Positions 1-7,058 are shown, numbered from the stretch's first letter. The stretch: 20,770 nt of DNA from Acidobacteriota bacterium (GCA_021827245.1 JAKAWN010000069.1:1-20770); one strand, 5' to 3'. Numbers and translations: made by a program. Notes: a model not told the origin generated them from the sequence alone.

Positions 1-157
1 TTGTCAATTCTTCACATCTTTGCGCTGGCCGGGAAAGTAGGCGTATATCAAACCGTATTACCATTTTGGTTTGTAGCTCCGAATCTTCGGATCCTCGCCG
101 TCATCAATATTCATGCTGGTCTGAACGCAATAAGGCTCCTGTGGAGGTCTGAACCCA

Positions 158-375
158 ATGGGTGAGATACTAATTCAGCCCTTTCAACTCTCCTTCAACT
201 CATCCTTCAACGTTGGCTTTCACGGTTCCCGCGTCACCTCGGATAGCGGCCCGATTCACGTGCGTGAAGTCGACGAGCGACTCGCGTTCGGAGATTTGAT
301 CGAGGAGCATCTGACGGACTTACGCCCTGTGAAGGGCCGCATTTCCCCCTCACCGACCTGCTGCGGCAGTCCTTG
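158..375 (+). pseudogene. IS1380-family transposase, N-terminal remnant
   Basis: The reading frame from ATG 158 (ribosome binding site GGAGGT at 143-148) encodes about 60 residues resembling the start of IS1380-type transposases: a segment FHGSRVTSDSG followed by VREVDERLAFGDLIEEHLTD, matching the family pattern of Ser-Arg-Val-Thr-Ser-Asp, then a Leu/Asp/Glu-rich helix. The next conserved block, PLTDLLRQS, is still present but one frame away (346-372), so a frameshift lies near 340. No further IS1380 sequence follows: the roughly 400 residues of the catalytic core are gone. The family assignment is from recognition of the N-terminal pattern only. It is a dead fragment of a DDE transposase. 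The 157 bases before it hold no gene that I can support. Confidence 0.6.
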
Positions 376-444
376 ACCAACGCAGGGCCTGGCAGCCATC
401 TCTGAAAGCGCGATGCCGTGTCAAGGTGATTTTTAGAGAGACCG

Positions 445-530
445 CGCCGCGGGCAGGCCGCGTGACGCGCCCGTCCGGGTGCGGAGTGATCTTCATTCTG
501 CCGCCGCGTGGCACGCGGCCTGCGGCGGCG
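445..530. repeat. Long GC-rich hairpin (imperfect palindrome)
   Basis: Three nested arms form one long stem. Bases 445-450 pair with 525-530 (6 bp). Bases 453-464 (GCAGGCCGCGTG) pair perfectly with 512-523 (12 bp). After a two-base bulge at 510-511, bases 465-469 pair with 505-509 (5 bp). It lies in the 311-base gene-free stretch between the IS1380 remnant and the end of the IS110 transposase. Overlapping ORFs on both strands here have no recognisable protein. It may be a REP-like palindrome or the target of the neighbouring insertion; neither is proven. Confidence 0.6.
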
Positions 531-560
531 CCTTCCAGTTCTGGCTTTTCGTTCTGCCGG

Positions 561-591
561 CCGCGCCCTCTTACCGGCCCACAGGGCGCGG
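561..591. repeat. Second GC-rich hairpin, 9-bp stem
   Basis: CCGCGCCCT at 561-569 is perfectly complementary to AGGGCGCGG at 583-591, with a 13-base loop. It lies 30 bases after the larger hairpin at 445-530 and about 100 bases from the transposase stop codon. No T-run follows on either strand, so it is not a typical intrinsic terminator. The pair of hairpins may belong to one palindromic repeat unit. Confidence 0.5.
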
Positions 592-687
592 GCGGCCGTT
601 TCCCGGTAAAAGGTTTTCGAGTCATCTCTTCAGGGTCAGAGCCCTCAGGCGGTTGTCCGGGAGCAGGTCCTCATCACGACGCGGCCT

Positions 688-1767
688 TTAATGGCCCATG
701 GCTACCTCAGGTTGTCCTGCTCCCCAGCTTTGCGCACGCCAGGCGTGACGCCCTTCCCAGCGCGCGGCCTGATAGTGGGTGCCCGATCTCAACACTCCGT
801 AGACGCAGTGGGCCAAGGCCCGAGCCACCGCCGCCTTGGCCACATTGGGCGGCTTGGTACGCCGCAGCCGCCGATAGCGCCACGCAGAAGGATTGACGCC
901 TTGCACGGCGCTGTTGGCCGCCGCCACCAGCGCCCACCTCAGCCACGCCGAGCCCTGATGCGTGATCCCGCCGCGGATGGTGACCTCTCCGCTCTCATAC
1001 AGGCTCGGCACCAGTCCCGTGTAGTTCACCAGCGCCCGCGCCGAGCGGAAACGCTCCAGCCGCCCGATCTCGCTCCAGACGAGCGGCGCCAGAACCTCTC
1101 CAATCCCTGGTATCGTCCGCAACCGCGCCACTTCCGGAAATCCTCTCCCCGCCGCCCGCAGATGGCGTTCCGCCTGCTCGATCTCCTGGCCGAGGTCATC
1201 ATGCACGCGCAGCAATTGCTCCACGCTCTCCCTCGCCGCCTCCGGCAGCGATTGCGCCCCCAGCCAGTTCCGTCCCGCCTCACCAAACAAGTCCGTCACC
1301 GGCGATCGCAAGCCGTGCATCTGCAGCACGCTCTGCACCCGGTTCTTCACCTGCGTCCGCATCACCGCCAGCCAGCAGCGCGGCCGCGCCCGCAGCCGCA
1401 AGGCCCGAATCTCCGCCGGCGGAAACCACGCCTCCGGCAACGGGTCCCGCTCCCGCACCGCCAGCTTCCGCGCCAGCCGCCGCGCGTCCAGCCGGTCGTA
1501 TTTCTGCTTCCGCAGGCTCTCCACCCCCGCCGTGTGCACCCAGTGCGACCGATCTCGCCACCCCTCCTCTTCCAGCACGCTCATCGCAAAATATCCGCTC
1601 GTCGAAACTTCCACGGCCATCTCCGCCTCGGCCGGCAACTGCCGCAGCAGCTTCTTCCACCCCTCCCGCGTGTTTTCCATCGGACCAAAGCACCGCAGCT
1701 CCCCGTCTTCCCGTTCGATCGCTATCGTGCATTGCCGCTTGTGTACGTCCACTCCCACCGCTATCAT
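688..1767 (-). CDS. IS110-family transposase (RuvC-like DEDD recombinase)
   Basis: A 359-residue protein with the two IS110 domains. The N-terminal RuvC-like DEDD domain shows GVDVHK (Asp7), VEVSTSG (Glu53) and the DRLDARRLA block (Asp91/Asp94). The C-terminal Transposase_20 domain (about residues 210-300) shows the helix-hairpin-helix-like IPGIGEVLAPLVWSEIG, then NYTGLVPS, and the GSAWLRWAL block whose Ser273 matches the family's catalytic serine. Length is typical of the family, and all key residues are present, so it is probably active. The start ATG at 1767 is preceded by a strong GAGGAGG ribosome binding site. In the family the enzyme cuts and joins DNA through a Holliday-like intermediate guided by a bridge RNA. 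The 5' flank carries nested inverted repeats (1774-1993) where such an RNA is expected. Confidence 0.93.
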   Translation of the reverse strand: MIAVGVDVHKRQCTIAIEREDGELRCFGPMENTREGWKKLLRQLPAEAEMAVEVSTSGYFAMSVLEEEGWRDRSHWVHTAGVESLRKQKYDRLDARRLARKLAVRERDPLPEAWFPPAEIRALRLRARPRCWLAVMRTQVKNRVQSVLQMHGLRSPVTDLFGEAGRNWLGAQSLPEAARESVEQLLRVHDDLGQEIEQAERHLRAAGRGFPEVARLRTIPGIGEVLAPLVWSEIGRLERFRSARALVNYTGLVPSLYESGEVTIRGGITHQGSAWLRWALVAAANSAVQGVNPSAWRYRRLRRTKPPNVAKAAVARALAHCVYGVLRSGTHYQAARWEGRHAWRAQSWGAGQPEVAMGH

Positions 1768-1773
1768 CGTCTG

Positions 1774-1781
1774 GCCTCCTC
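1774..1781 (-). promoter_or_regulatory. Transposase ribosome binding site with two upstream anti-SD copies
   Basis: On the minus strand GAGGAGGC (1781 to 1774) lies six bases before the ATG at 1767. Its exact complement GCCTCCTC occurs twice upstream on the same strand, at 1993-1986 and at 1837-1830. A transcript starting upstream could therefore fold to mask the site and limit transposase translation. The complementarity is visible; the regulatory role is inference. Confidence 0.5.
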
Positions 1782-1993
1782 AGAAGAATTTACTTTCTTC
1801 TTTCCCAAGGACCCAGTTTACCTGGGCCCGAGGAGGCATCGCGCTTTCATAACATCACAGTCAGTGCATTTGTGACTGTGGGTTCCTCGCGCCCAAGAGG
1901 GCCGATGGAGAGGCCTATCCGTGATGTTACGAGATGGTGACGTTTCCTCCGGTCCGGATAAACTGGGCCAGTCGTAGAACCAAACGAGGAGGC
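1774..1993 (-). ncRNA. Candidate IS110 bridge RNA (nested inverted repeats)
   Basis: The 5' flank of the transposase contains concentric perfect inverted repeats: 1774-1781 with 1986-1993 (8 bp), 1812-1820 with 1959-1967 (9 bp, CCCAGTTTA), 1850-1858 with 1921-1929 (9 bp, TAACATCAC), and an inner hairpin 1856-1863 with 1873-1880 (8 bp, CACAGTCA) that competes for three bases with the arm outside it. A small hairpin GCCC/GGGC is at 1891-1902. The second and third pairs share the same centre (about 1889.5). Between them the flanks still match partly, so 1812-1967 is one long imperfect palindrome. Established knowledge: IS110-group elements encode a structured bridge RNA of roughly this size in the non-coding end before the recombinase gene. 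The assignment here rests on position and fold potential. Target and donor loops were not identified, and the transcript ends are unknown. Confidence 0.45.
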
Positions 1994-2066
1994 TACCAGC
2001 TCCGGTTTGTTGAGTCCGATGGGCCCCCGCCGGACTCCAGCGGGGGATTGCCAAGTCTGATTTGCC

Positions 2067-2090
2067 AGCCTTCTCGCGGGGAGGGCTTTT
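2067..2090 (+). terminator. Possible hairpin terminator (plus-strand reading)
   Basis: AGCCTTCT (2067-2074) pairs with GGAGGGCT (2080-2087), including two G-T wobbles, over a 5-base loop, followed by TTT and a further T-rich stretch. A second hairpin just before it pairs 2024-2030 with 2040-2046 (7 bp), and an alternative stem pairs 2013-2018 with 2031-2036. There is no plus-strand gene upstream to terminate. It may instead be the folded 3' tail of the minus-strand channel transcript or part of the insertion element's edge. Confidence 0.25.
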
Positions 2091-2158
2091 CGCTTTCCGG
2101 CGACCCTCAGGCCGCGTTCTCAACAACTGCACGCAGCGCAAAAACCGCGCCACCGCGG

Positions 2159-2812
2159 TCACCGAGTACTGCCCTGCCGCCGATAGGCACTGACCAGCAA
2201 CGCCACCGTAATTGCAACGTAGAGGACGCCCGTGACGCCCTCCAGCCCCGCCAGCATACGGACCTCGCCGTGAACCGGAACGACGTCGCCGTAGCCGATG
2301 GTCGCGAGGGTCACCAGGCTGAAGTACAGAAGTTCACTCTGGTGTTGGGTCTGAGCAACGCTGCTGCGCAGGAAAGCGCCGGGATAGATGGCTTCCATGG
2401 TCATATAGAGGGCGAACCATTGCATTCCCAGCAACAGGTAAATGCTGGCTGCGGTATAGAGGTGCGCGTTGCTGACGAAGCGGGCATTCTTAAGGTAGGA
2501 GAAAAGTCCGGTCACGGTAAGTGCGAAAAATAGTGCCAACAGCGCCCATTTGAGGCCCAGCAGTAATCGAATGGGCCATTCCCAACCCGCCAGGGTAAGA
2601 ACAAATATCGCCGACGCCAGTAAAGACCCCGGCCACATCCAATGTCTTTTCTCCGCCAGCCTGACGGTCGCCAGGCCGACCGGCGTGAACAACAGGAACC
2701 CCAGCACCAGGCGTCGAAAGCCGCCATGATCCAGAACCGGATACACCAGAATGACCAACAGCAGGGATAACAGGAGCAGTAAATTCAGTTGGGTGTGTTC
2801 CTTTTCCTGCAT
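2159..2812 (-). CDS. Potassium-channel-like membrane protein (Ion_trans_2 pore)
   Basis: A 217-residue integral membrane protein. Hydrophobic segments are visible near residues 9-26, 35-50, 62-76, 83-105 and 117-135, followed by a C-terminal pore module. In that module LVTLATIGYGDVVPV (about residues 166-180) carries the potassium selectivity filter TIGYGD, followed by a last membrane helix, GVTGVLYVAITVALLVSAY. The pore pattern (helix, filter, helix) is that of the two-transmembrane ion-channel family. There is no recognisable voltage-sensor arginine ladder, and there is no cytosolic RCK/TrkA domain, so gating is unknown. Physiological role is inferred as passive potassium conductance across the inner membrane. 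The start at 2812 has only a weak ribosome binding site. It stands alone between mobile-element debris, with a TTTTGACAGTT motif 134 bases upstream. Confidence 0.85.
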   Translation of the reverse strand: MQEKEHTQLNLLLLLSLLLVILVYPVLDHGGFRRLVLGFLLFTPVGLATVRLAEKRHWMWPGSLLASAIFVLTLAGWEWPIRLLLGLKWALLALFFALTVTGLFSYLKNARFVSNAHLYTAASIYLLLGMQWFALYMTMEAIYPGAFLRSSVAQTQHQSELLYFSLVTLATIGYGDVVPVHGEVRMLAGLEGVTGVLYVAITVALLVSAYRRQGSTR

Positions 2813-2945
2813 GAAACATCACCGTCTTCAGCGCAGCGATTCCCCCTGCCGGCGTTCTTACCGCCCAGTGCCGACGGCAGGCGCCGCCCGGCAGCTCTGA
2901 CTTTGGCTTCTCAGGGCAACATACCTTTCTTCCCGCACAGCCCGT

Positions 2946-2956
2946 AACTGTCAAAA
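2946..2956 (-). promoter_or_regulatory. TTTTGACAGTT recurrent intergenic motif, copy 1
   Basis: On the minus strand this reads TTTTGACAGTTA, upstream of and in the same orientation as the ion-channel gene. It is one of five related sites (also 7059-7070, 7670-7681, 10449-10459, 10740-10748), all outside confident genes. TTGACA resembles a -35 element, but no convincing -10 box is at the right spacing. Function unknown. Confidence 0.3.
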
Positions 2957-3067
2957 GTAACAGGCATCCGGGATCACCTGGCACGCAACACCTCATGGAG
3001 TCGCGGCGCCGGTTTTGTGCCGCGGCCTTTGGGTGTATGATATTGGTCCGTATCGCACGTTCACCGC

Positions 3068-3260
3068 GTGCTCACTACGCACCGAACCTTTTTTGTAACG
3101 GTGAATCTTCGCCGCGCGCTCGCGGCTGGCGCGTCTACAAGGTCGTCAGTTCCGTCAAGTAAAGTCTGGGCTATCGGTCCCTGTTTTCTCGCCATGAAAC
3201 GGTGGGCCATGTTCCACGACACATCTATTCGATCCCGCCCGGGGGCCATTGCTCGCATCA
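3068..3260 (+). pseudogene. Probable remnant of a REP-associated tyrosine (Y1/IS200-like) transposase
   Basis: The frame from 3068 opens with THRTFFVTVNLRRAL, which resembles the N-terminal beta strand of RAYT-type Y1 transposases (pattern R-x-Y/F-F-V-T-x-N-L). About 40 residues later FLAMKRWAMFHDTSI followed by RPGAIARIIYD resembles the family block around the metal-binding HUH motif and the following helix, but the His-x-His pair is not intact. The usual linker is shortened, and the remaining half of the protein, including the catalytic Tyr region, is absent. This is a judgement from residue patterns only; a chance resemblance cannot be excluded. Confidence 0.4.
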
Positions 3261-3467
3261 TTTATGATTCTGTCCCTCCTCGTGATTTTCGAGTGTCATC
3301 TGGGCAATCAATCGCGCCAGGGTTTGGATCGCCAGGGCTTGCTCTTCCTCGGGCAGGGTTTCCCAAGGGTGGGTATGGTTGAGCAGCAGATCGAAAAGGT
3401 TTCGATTTTTTTCTCGCGAAAGCGCTCTCGTTCGTGGGCAGGGAGTTGCCATCCTCGCGAGTTGCAC
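3258..3467 (-). CDS. Small hypothetical protein (69 aa)
   Basis: I do not recognise this gene with certainty. The core NLFDLLLNHTHPWETLPEEE, then QALAIQTLARLIAQM, reads like a real small helical protein: an aromatic/proline turn flanked by two amphipathic helices. Similar short proteins occur beside site-specific recombinases and transposases in other bacteria, which fits the debris around it, but no recombinase follows here. The start is uncertain: GTG at 3467 or ATG at 3452, neither with a clear ribosome binding site. Its 3' end overlaps the putative RAYT remnant on the other strand. It could be a leftover of a larger mobile module. Confidence 0.4.
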   Translation of the reverse strand: MQLARMATPCPRTRALSREKNRNLFDLLLNHTHPWETLPEEEQALAIQTLARLIAQMTLENHEEGQNHK

Positions 3468-3701
3468 GAGCGAGGCGACTGGGGGTTGCCGCGGGAAGTG
3501 TCGAGATGGGTAGAGTAGGCGAGGCCAGATCGTTTCAATCGGCGGGGACCCGAGTTCTACTGCCGTCCGGCAAGACGAGCAGAAGAAGCCATTGGTCCCA
3601 AGGGCATTTGCTCTTCAAACCCGGTTCCTACGCTTGGTGGGCGGAAAAAGGGTGTAAAGATAGTCTCGTTTGTTTTTTTGGGTGCTTCGTACCACCCGCT
3701 G

Positions 3702-3710
3702 TGTTATCAT
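3702..3710 (+). promoter_or_regulatory. Extended -10 promoter candidate for the histidine kinase operon
   Basis: TGTTATCAT fits an extended -10 element (TG-N-TATNAT), about 54 bases before the kinase start. No clear -35 box accompanies it, as is common for extended -10 promoters. A perfect GTTTAAAC palindrome at 3731-3738 lies between it and the ribosome binding site and could be an operator. Confidence 0.35.
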
Positions 3711-3763
3711 GATCCCAGTTAAAATAAACAGTTTAAACCTGCCTGGATATCGGGAGGTCTGAA

Positions 3764-6361
3764 GTGAAGCTTCCCCCCGAACAGCATCCCAAGGGACCGT
3801 TCCGCATTGACAAGTCAAGGATCCTTAGCAGAATGCTATTGGCACTTTGCTTTGCTGCACTGTCAGCGAGACTCTATGCCTTGGTCGGAGCCCAACGGCA
3901 AAAAGAAGAGTGTGTGCTCGTACTGTGCGCGGCTGTAAACGTTGTCGAACTCTTTTCGGAATCTGATAAGCTCTCGCAGTCCACGCTTGAGGCCTCTCAA
4001 GTCAAACACGTTAAGTTCAATCCGGACTTCTTGAACCTGACGCGGTTAAGCACTCCTCGGTGTGAAAAAGCGCTGCACGATTATCTAGTCGCAAGATATT
4101 CTTCCCAAAAGATCGATCCGGTCATGACTGTGGGCATGCCTCGCCAGCATCAACTCTGGGACATCAGTGAAGGACGTCGGCAAGCTGGAAGCCTTCTTCA
4201 GATCCGGCGACCCTCCTTTTGGGTTCGTCACAACCGGCTGGTCATTGAGGTGATTCTGTTGATTGCTGCCGAGAGCATTGTCATCATGCTCCTGCTTATT
4301 CAGCGTAGAAAACGCAAGCTCGCGGAGGTTAGTTTGCGCAGGAGCGAGGCACGCTACTCTGCTTTTGTGGCCAACAGCTCCGAGGGGATCGCCCGATTTG
4401 AGGCGAACGAACCTATGCCCATCTCGCTCCTTTGGGACAAACAAGTCGATTATCTCCTCCAGCATTTCCATCTAGCGGAGTGCAACGACGCCTTTGCGCG
4501 GATGTACGGCTTTGACACATCCCAGGATATTGTCGGGGACCGGTTGGAGAACATGCTCCAATCCGCAACGGCACATAATCTGGAGTTTTTGCACGCGTTT
4601 GTCCGCTCGGAATATAAGCTCTCAAATTACATGAAACAGGAACGAGACCGGCAAGGCGTCGTCCGCTGGTTTGAAAACCGCGCAACAGGAATCCTCGAAG
4701 ACGGCTGCCTTGCCAGAATATGGGTTGTGCAGAGAGATATTTCCGATCGGAGACAGGCCGAAGAGGCTCTTAAACAAGAGGTGGCATTTAACAAATTGAT
4801 GAACAGTCTGCTTCACAGCCTCTCGATCTGCGCCTCGACGGAAGTCGATGCATGCGTGGAGAAGGCCTTGCAGGGGATTGCCGAATTCGTTGGAGCCGAT
4901 CACGCCTTTGTTATCGAGTTTCAAGCAGACAAGACCGGCTGGAGCATCACACACGAGTGGTGTGGGCTACACGTGACGCCCAAGCGGCATCAATTTCAAT
5001 CCGTGCCAGTGGGCACGATGCCACATCACGAGCGGCTGTTGCTCGATGGCGATATCGTCAGGGTGGACTCGCCCGGCGACTGCTTCCTGGACGCGGTCGA
5101 AGAGCAGCGGCTTCAGGAGAATGAGGGATACGTTTCATCCCTTATCGTGCCAACCAAGATTATGGGGGGGATTTTTGGCTGCATCGGGTTGCATACCCAT
5201 GCCCGACCCGTATCCTGGTCGGACAACGATGTCGCCTGTTTACAGATGGTTGGAGATACCGTCGCCACTACACTGCAACGCCAAAAGTCCATTCAGGCGC
5301 TGCGCAAATCCGAGGAAAAGTTCTCGATGGCTTTCCACGGCAGTCCCGTGGGAATGACAATCCTCTATCTTTCCACAGGGCGGTACCTCGAGGTGAATAA
5401 GGCATTCCAGCGGAATACCGGATATCGCGTTGACGAAATCCTCGGCCGTACTCCGGAGGAACTTGGAATCTATACGAACCCTGTTGGTATGGAGCTGGGC
5501 AATCCGGCAACGGCCCACGCGAGCTTCCAGGGGAGGGAAATTCAATATCAGACTAAGTCGGGTGAGCCTCGTGTTGCGCTCTTGTCAATAGAAAAGATCG
5601 AATTCGATGGGGAAACTTGCGTGTTACACGTGTTTGAAGACGTCACCGAACGTAAGCGCATCGAAAGTAACCTGCGCGAATTGGGGATGCGAATGTTGAT
5701 GGTCCAGGAAGAAGAGCGCCGGCACGTTGCGCGCGAACTCCATGATGATTTCAGCCAGCGATTGGCGTTGGTGGCAATCGATCTAGAGCAACTGGCCCTA
5801 CGGCCTCCGACAACAAAAAAGGACTGGATCAACCATATTCGCGCATTGTTGTCCCAGACTCAAGAACTCAGTTCTGACATCCACCGCCTTTCCCACATGC
5901 TTCATCCCTCAAGATTGGAAGAGCTGGGGCTGGTAGCAGCAGTCCGCTGTTATTGCCGAGAACTCCTGAAGCAAGCACAGTTGAGGGTTGAATTTTGCGA
6001 TGACAATGTTCCACCGCGCCTTCCTCGAGAGATTGCACTGTGCCTCTACCGCATCGTGCAAGAGAGCTTGCGTAACATAATCAAGCACAGCGGCGCCAAA
6101 ACGGCTGTCGTGGAGTTGAAGGGAAAATCTGAGGAGGTGCAGCTCAAGATTTTTGATTCCGGGAAGGGCTTTGACGGGGAAACTGCCAAAAAAAACAGAG
6201 GGCTAGGTTTGATTGGCATGCATGAGCGGGTGCTGGCTGTGGGCGGCGAAATATCAATCTGGTCACGTCACGGCGCAGGGACCCGCGTGGAGGTGCGAAT
6301 TCCCATACCTTCATCGGCCCACGAAGAACATCCTGCAGTATCGTCTGGAGCCGATGCTTAG
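3764..6361 (+). CDS. Sensor histidine kinase (NarX/UhpB type) with PAS-GAF-PAS and shortened sensor domain
   Basis: An 865-residue membrane histidine kinase. It starts at GTG 3764 behind GGGAGGT (3752-3758). Order of parts: hydrophobic N-terminus (about 20-43); a short extracytoplasmic piece (45-158); membrane helix (160-180); PAS (about 195-335); GAF (about 345-505); PAS (about 515-630); HisKA_3 dimerisation domain with phosphoacceptor His660 in ARELHDDFSQRLALV; HATPase domain with N-box RIVQESLRNIIKHSG (about 763-777), DSGKGFD and GLGLIGMHERV. The extracytoplasmic part begins like the substrate-binding-protein-like sensors of related kinases, then jumps after about residue 124 to the juxtamembrane end (AGSLLQIRRPSFW). 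Most of that fold therefore seems deleted in frame. The partner is surely the NarL-type regulator 22 bases downstream. Confidence 0.92.
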   Translation: MKLPPEQHPKGPFRIDKSRILSRMLLALCFAALSARLYALVGAQRQKEECVLVLCAAVNVVELFSESDKLSQSTLEASQVKHVKFNPDFLNLTRLSTPRCEKALHDYLVARYSSQKIDPVMTVGMPRQHQLWDISEGRRQAGSLLQIRRPSFWVRHNRLVIEVILLIAAESIVIMLLLIQRRKRKLAEVSLRRSEARYSAFVANSSEGIARFEANEPMPISLLWDKQVDYLLQHFHLAECNDAFARMYGFDTSQDIVGDRLENMLQSATAHNLEFLHAFVRSEYKLSNYMKQERDRQGVVRWFENRATGILEDGCLARIWVVQRDISDRRQAEEALKQEVAFNKLMNSLLHSLSICASTEVDACVEKALQGIAEFVGADHAFVIEFQADKTGWSITHEWCGLHVTPKRHQFQSVPVGTMPHHERLLLDGDIVRVDSPGDCFLDAVEEQRLQENEGYVSSLIVPTKIMGGIFGCIGLHTHARPVSWSDNDVACLQMVGDTVATTLQRQKSIQALRKSEEKFSMAFHGSPVGMTILYLSTGRYLEVNKAFQRNTGYRVDEILGRTPEELGIYTNPVGMELGNPATAHASFQGREIQYQTKSGEPRVALLSIEKIEFDGETCVLHVFEDVTERKRIESNLRELGMRMLMVQEEERRHVARELHDDFSQRLALVAIDLEQLALRPPTTKKDWINHIRALLSQTQELSSDIHRLSHMLHPSRLEELGLVAAVRCYCRELLKQAQLRVEFCDDNVPPRLPREIALCLYRIVQESLRNIIKHSGAKTAVVELKGKSEEVQLKIFDSGKGFDGETAKKNRGLGLIGMHERVLAVGGEISIWSRHGAGTRVEVRIPIPSSAHEEHPAVSSGADA

Positions 6362-6383
6362 GACTCTTTCCGAGGGGGATTGT

Positions 6384-7022
6384 ATGAGCCGGACAACCGT
6401 TTTACTTGCTGATGATCACAACCTGTTGCTGGAAGCTTTCAAGGGTCTGCTGGAACCTGAATTTGAAGTCGTGGGAGCTGTGGCTGACGGTCGAGCTCTG
6501 CTGGAGCAGGCCCGGACATTGAAGCCTGATGTCATCGTAGTAGACATCACTATGCCGCTCCTTAACGGACTGGATGCGGCCCGGCAGATCCAGGAGATGT
6601 CGCCTCGCCCCAAACTGATCTTCCTCACTATGAATCCGGATCCGGACGTGGCAAATGAAGCGTTTCGCATAGGCGCATCAGGCTATCTGCTGAAGACTTC
6701 GGCCGCTTCGGAGTTGATCAAGGCCATACGTGCTGCCGTGCACGGAATGAAATATGTCACTCCGGTGATGAAACGGGAACTCGAGGTAGCATTCATCGAA
6801 AATCCTCATAGGGACAAAGTACCGCATACGCTCAGTACGAGGCAGCGCCACGTCTTGCAGTTGCTGGTGGAAGGCCGCCCGATGAAAGAGATTGCGGAAA
6901 TTCTGGACCTGGCTCCTCGGACCATTGCATATCACAAGTACAAAATGATGGCGGACCTTCGCCTGAAAAGCACTGCTGAATTGATCCAGTTTGCCCTCAA
7001 AAACAAAATCATCCCTGGCTAA
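6384..7022 (+). CDS. NarL/FixJ-family response regulator
   Basis: A 212-residue DNA-binding response regulator. The receiver domain (about 4-120) has the acidic pair Asp10-Asp11, phosphoacceptor Asp54 in VVDITMP, the Thr of LIFLTMN, and the conserved Lys of GYLLKTS. The LuxR-type helix-turn-helix (about 147-207) carries LSTRQRHVLQLLVEGRPMKE and the recognition region APRTIAYHKYKMM. The start at 6384 was chosen for GAGGGGGA at 6372-6379. An in-frame ATG at 6354 would overlap the kinase stop. The 22-base gap to the kinase gene indicates co-transcription. It is expected to be phosphorylated by the upstream kinase and to act as a transcription factor; targets are unknown. It is closely similar to the truncated regulator downstream. 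Confidence 0.93.
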   Translation: MSRTTVLLADDHNLLLEAFKGLLEPEFEVVGAVADGRALLEQARTLKPDVIVVDITMPLLNGLDAARQIQEMSPRPKLIFLTMNPDPDVANEAFRIGASGYLLKTSAASELIKAIRAAVHGMKYVTPVMKRELEVAFIENPHRDKVPHTLSTRQRHVLQLLVEGRPMKEIAEILDLAPRTIAYHKYKMMADLRLKSTAELIQFALKNKIIPG

Positions 7023-7058
7023 GACCGATATGCACAAAGCTAGGAAGGCCCCTGATTG

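Larger units (their letters stand above)
688..1993 (-). mobile_element. IS110-family insertion sequence, minimal extent
   Basis: The interval covers the intact transposase and the structured non-coding region upstream of it. True ends cannot be fixed from one copy: IS110 elements usually lack long terminal inverted repeats and make little or no target duplication. The left end lies somewhere between about 375 and 688, and the right end between about 1993 and 2159, where the ion-channel gene ends. The element sits beside IS1380 and RAYT debris. Confidence 0.6.

Noticed and set aside
350..896. Overlapping open frames on both strands between the IS1380 remnant and IS110
   Set aside because: They are rich in Pro, Gly and Arg, have no ribosome binding sites or domains, and cover hairpin DNA; open frames are expected by chance at this GC content.
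691..1875. A long plus-strand open frame (394 codons) opposite the IS110 transposase
   Set aside because: It is Pro/Arg/His-rich with no recognisable domain and is the antisense shadow of a clear IS110 transposase in GC-rich sequence.
1818..2162. A 114-codon minus-strand frame upstream of the IS110 transposase
   Set aside because: It has no protein family features and runs through the nested inverted repeats, which are better explained as structured non-coding DNA.
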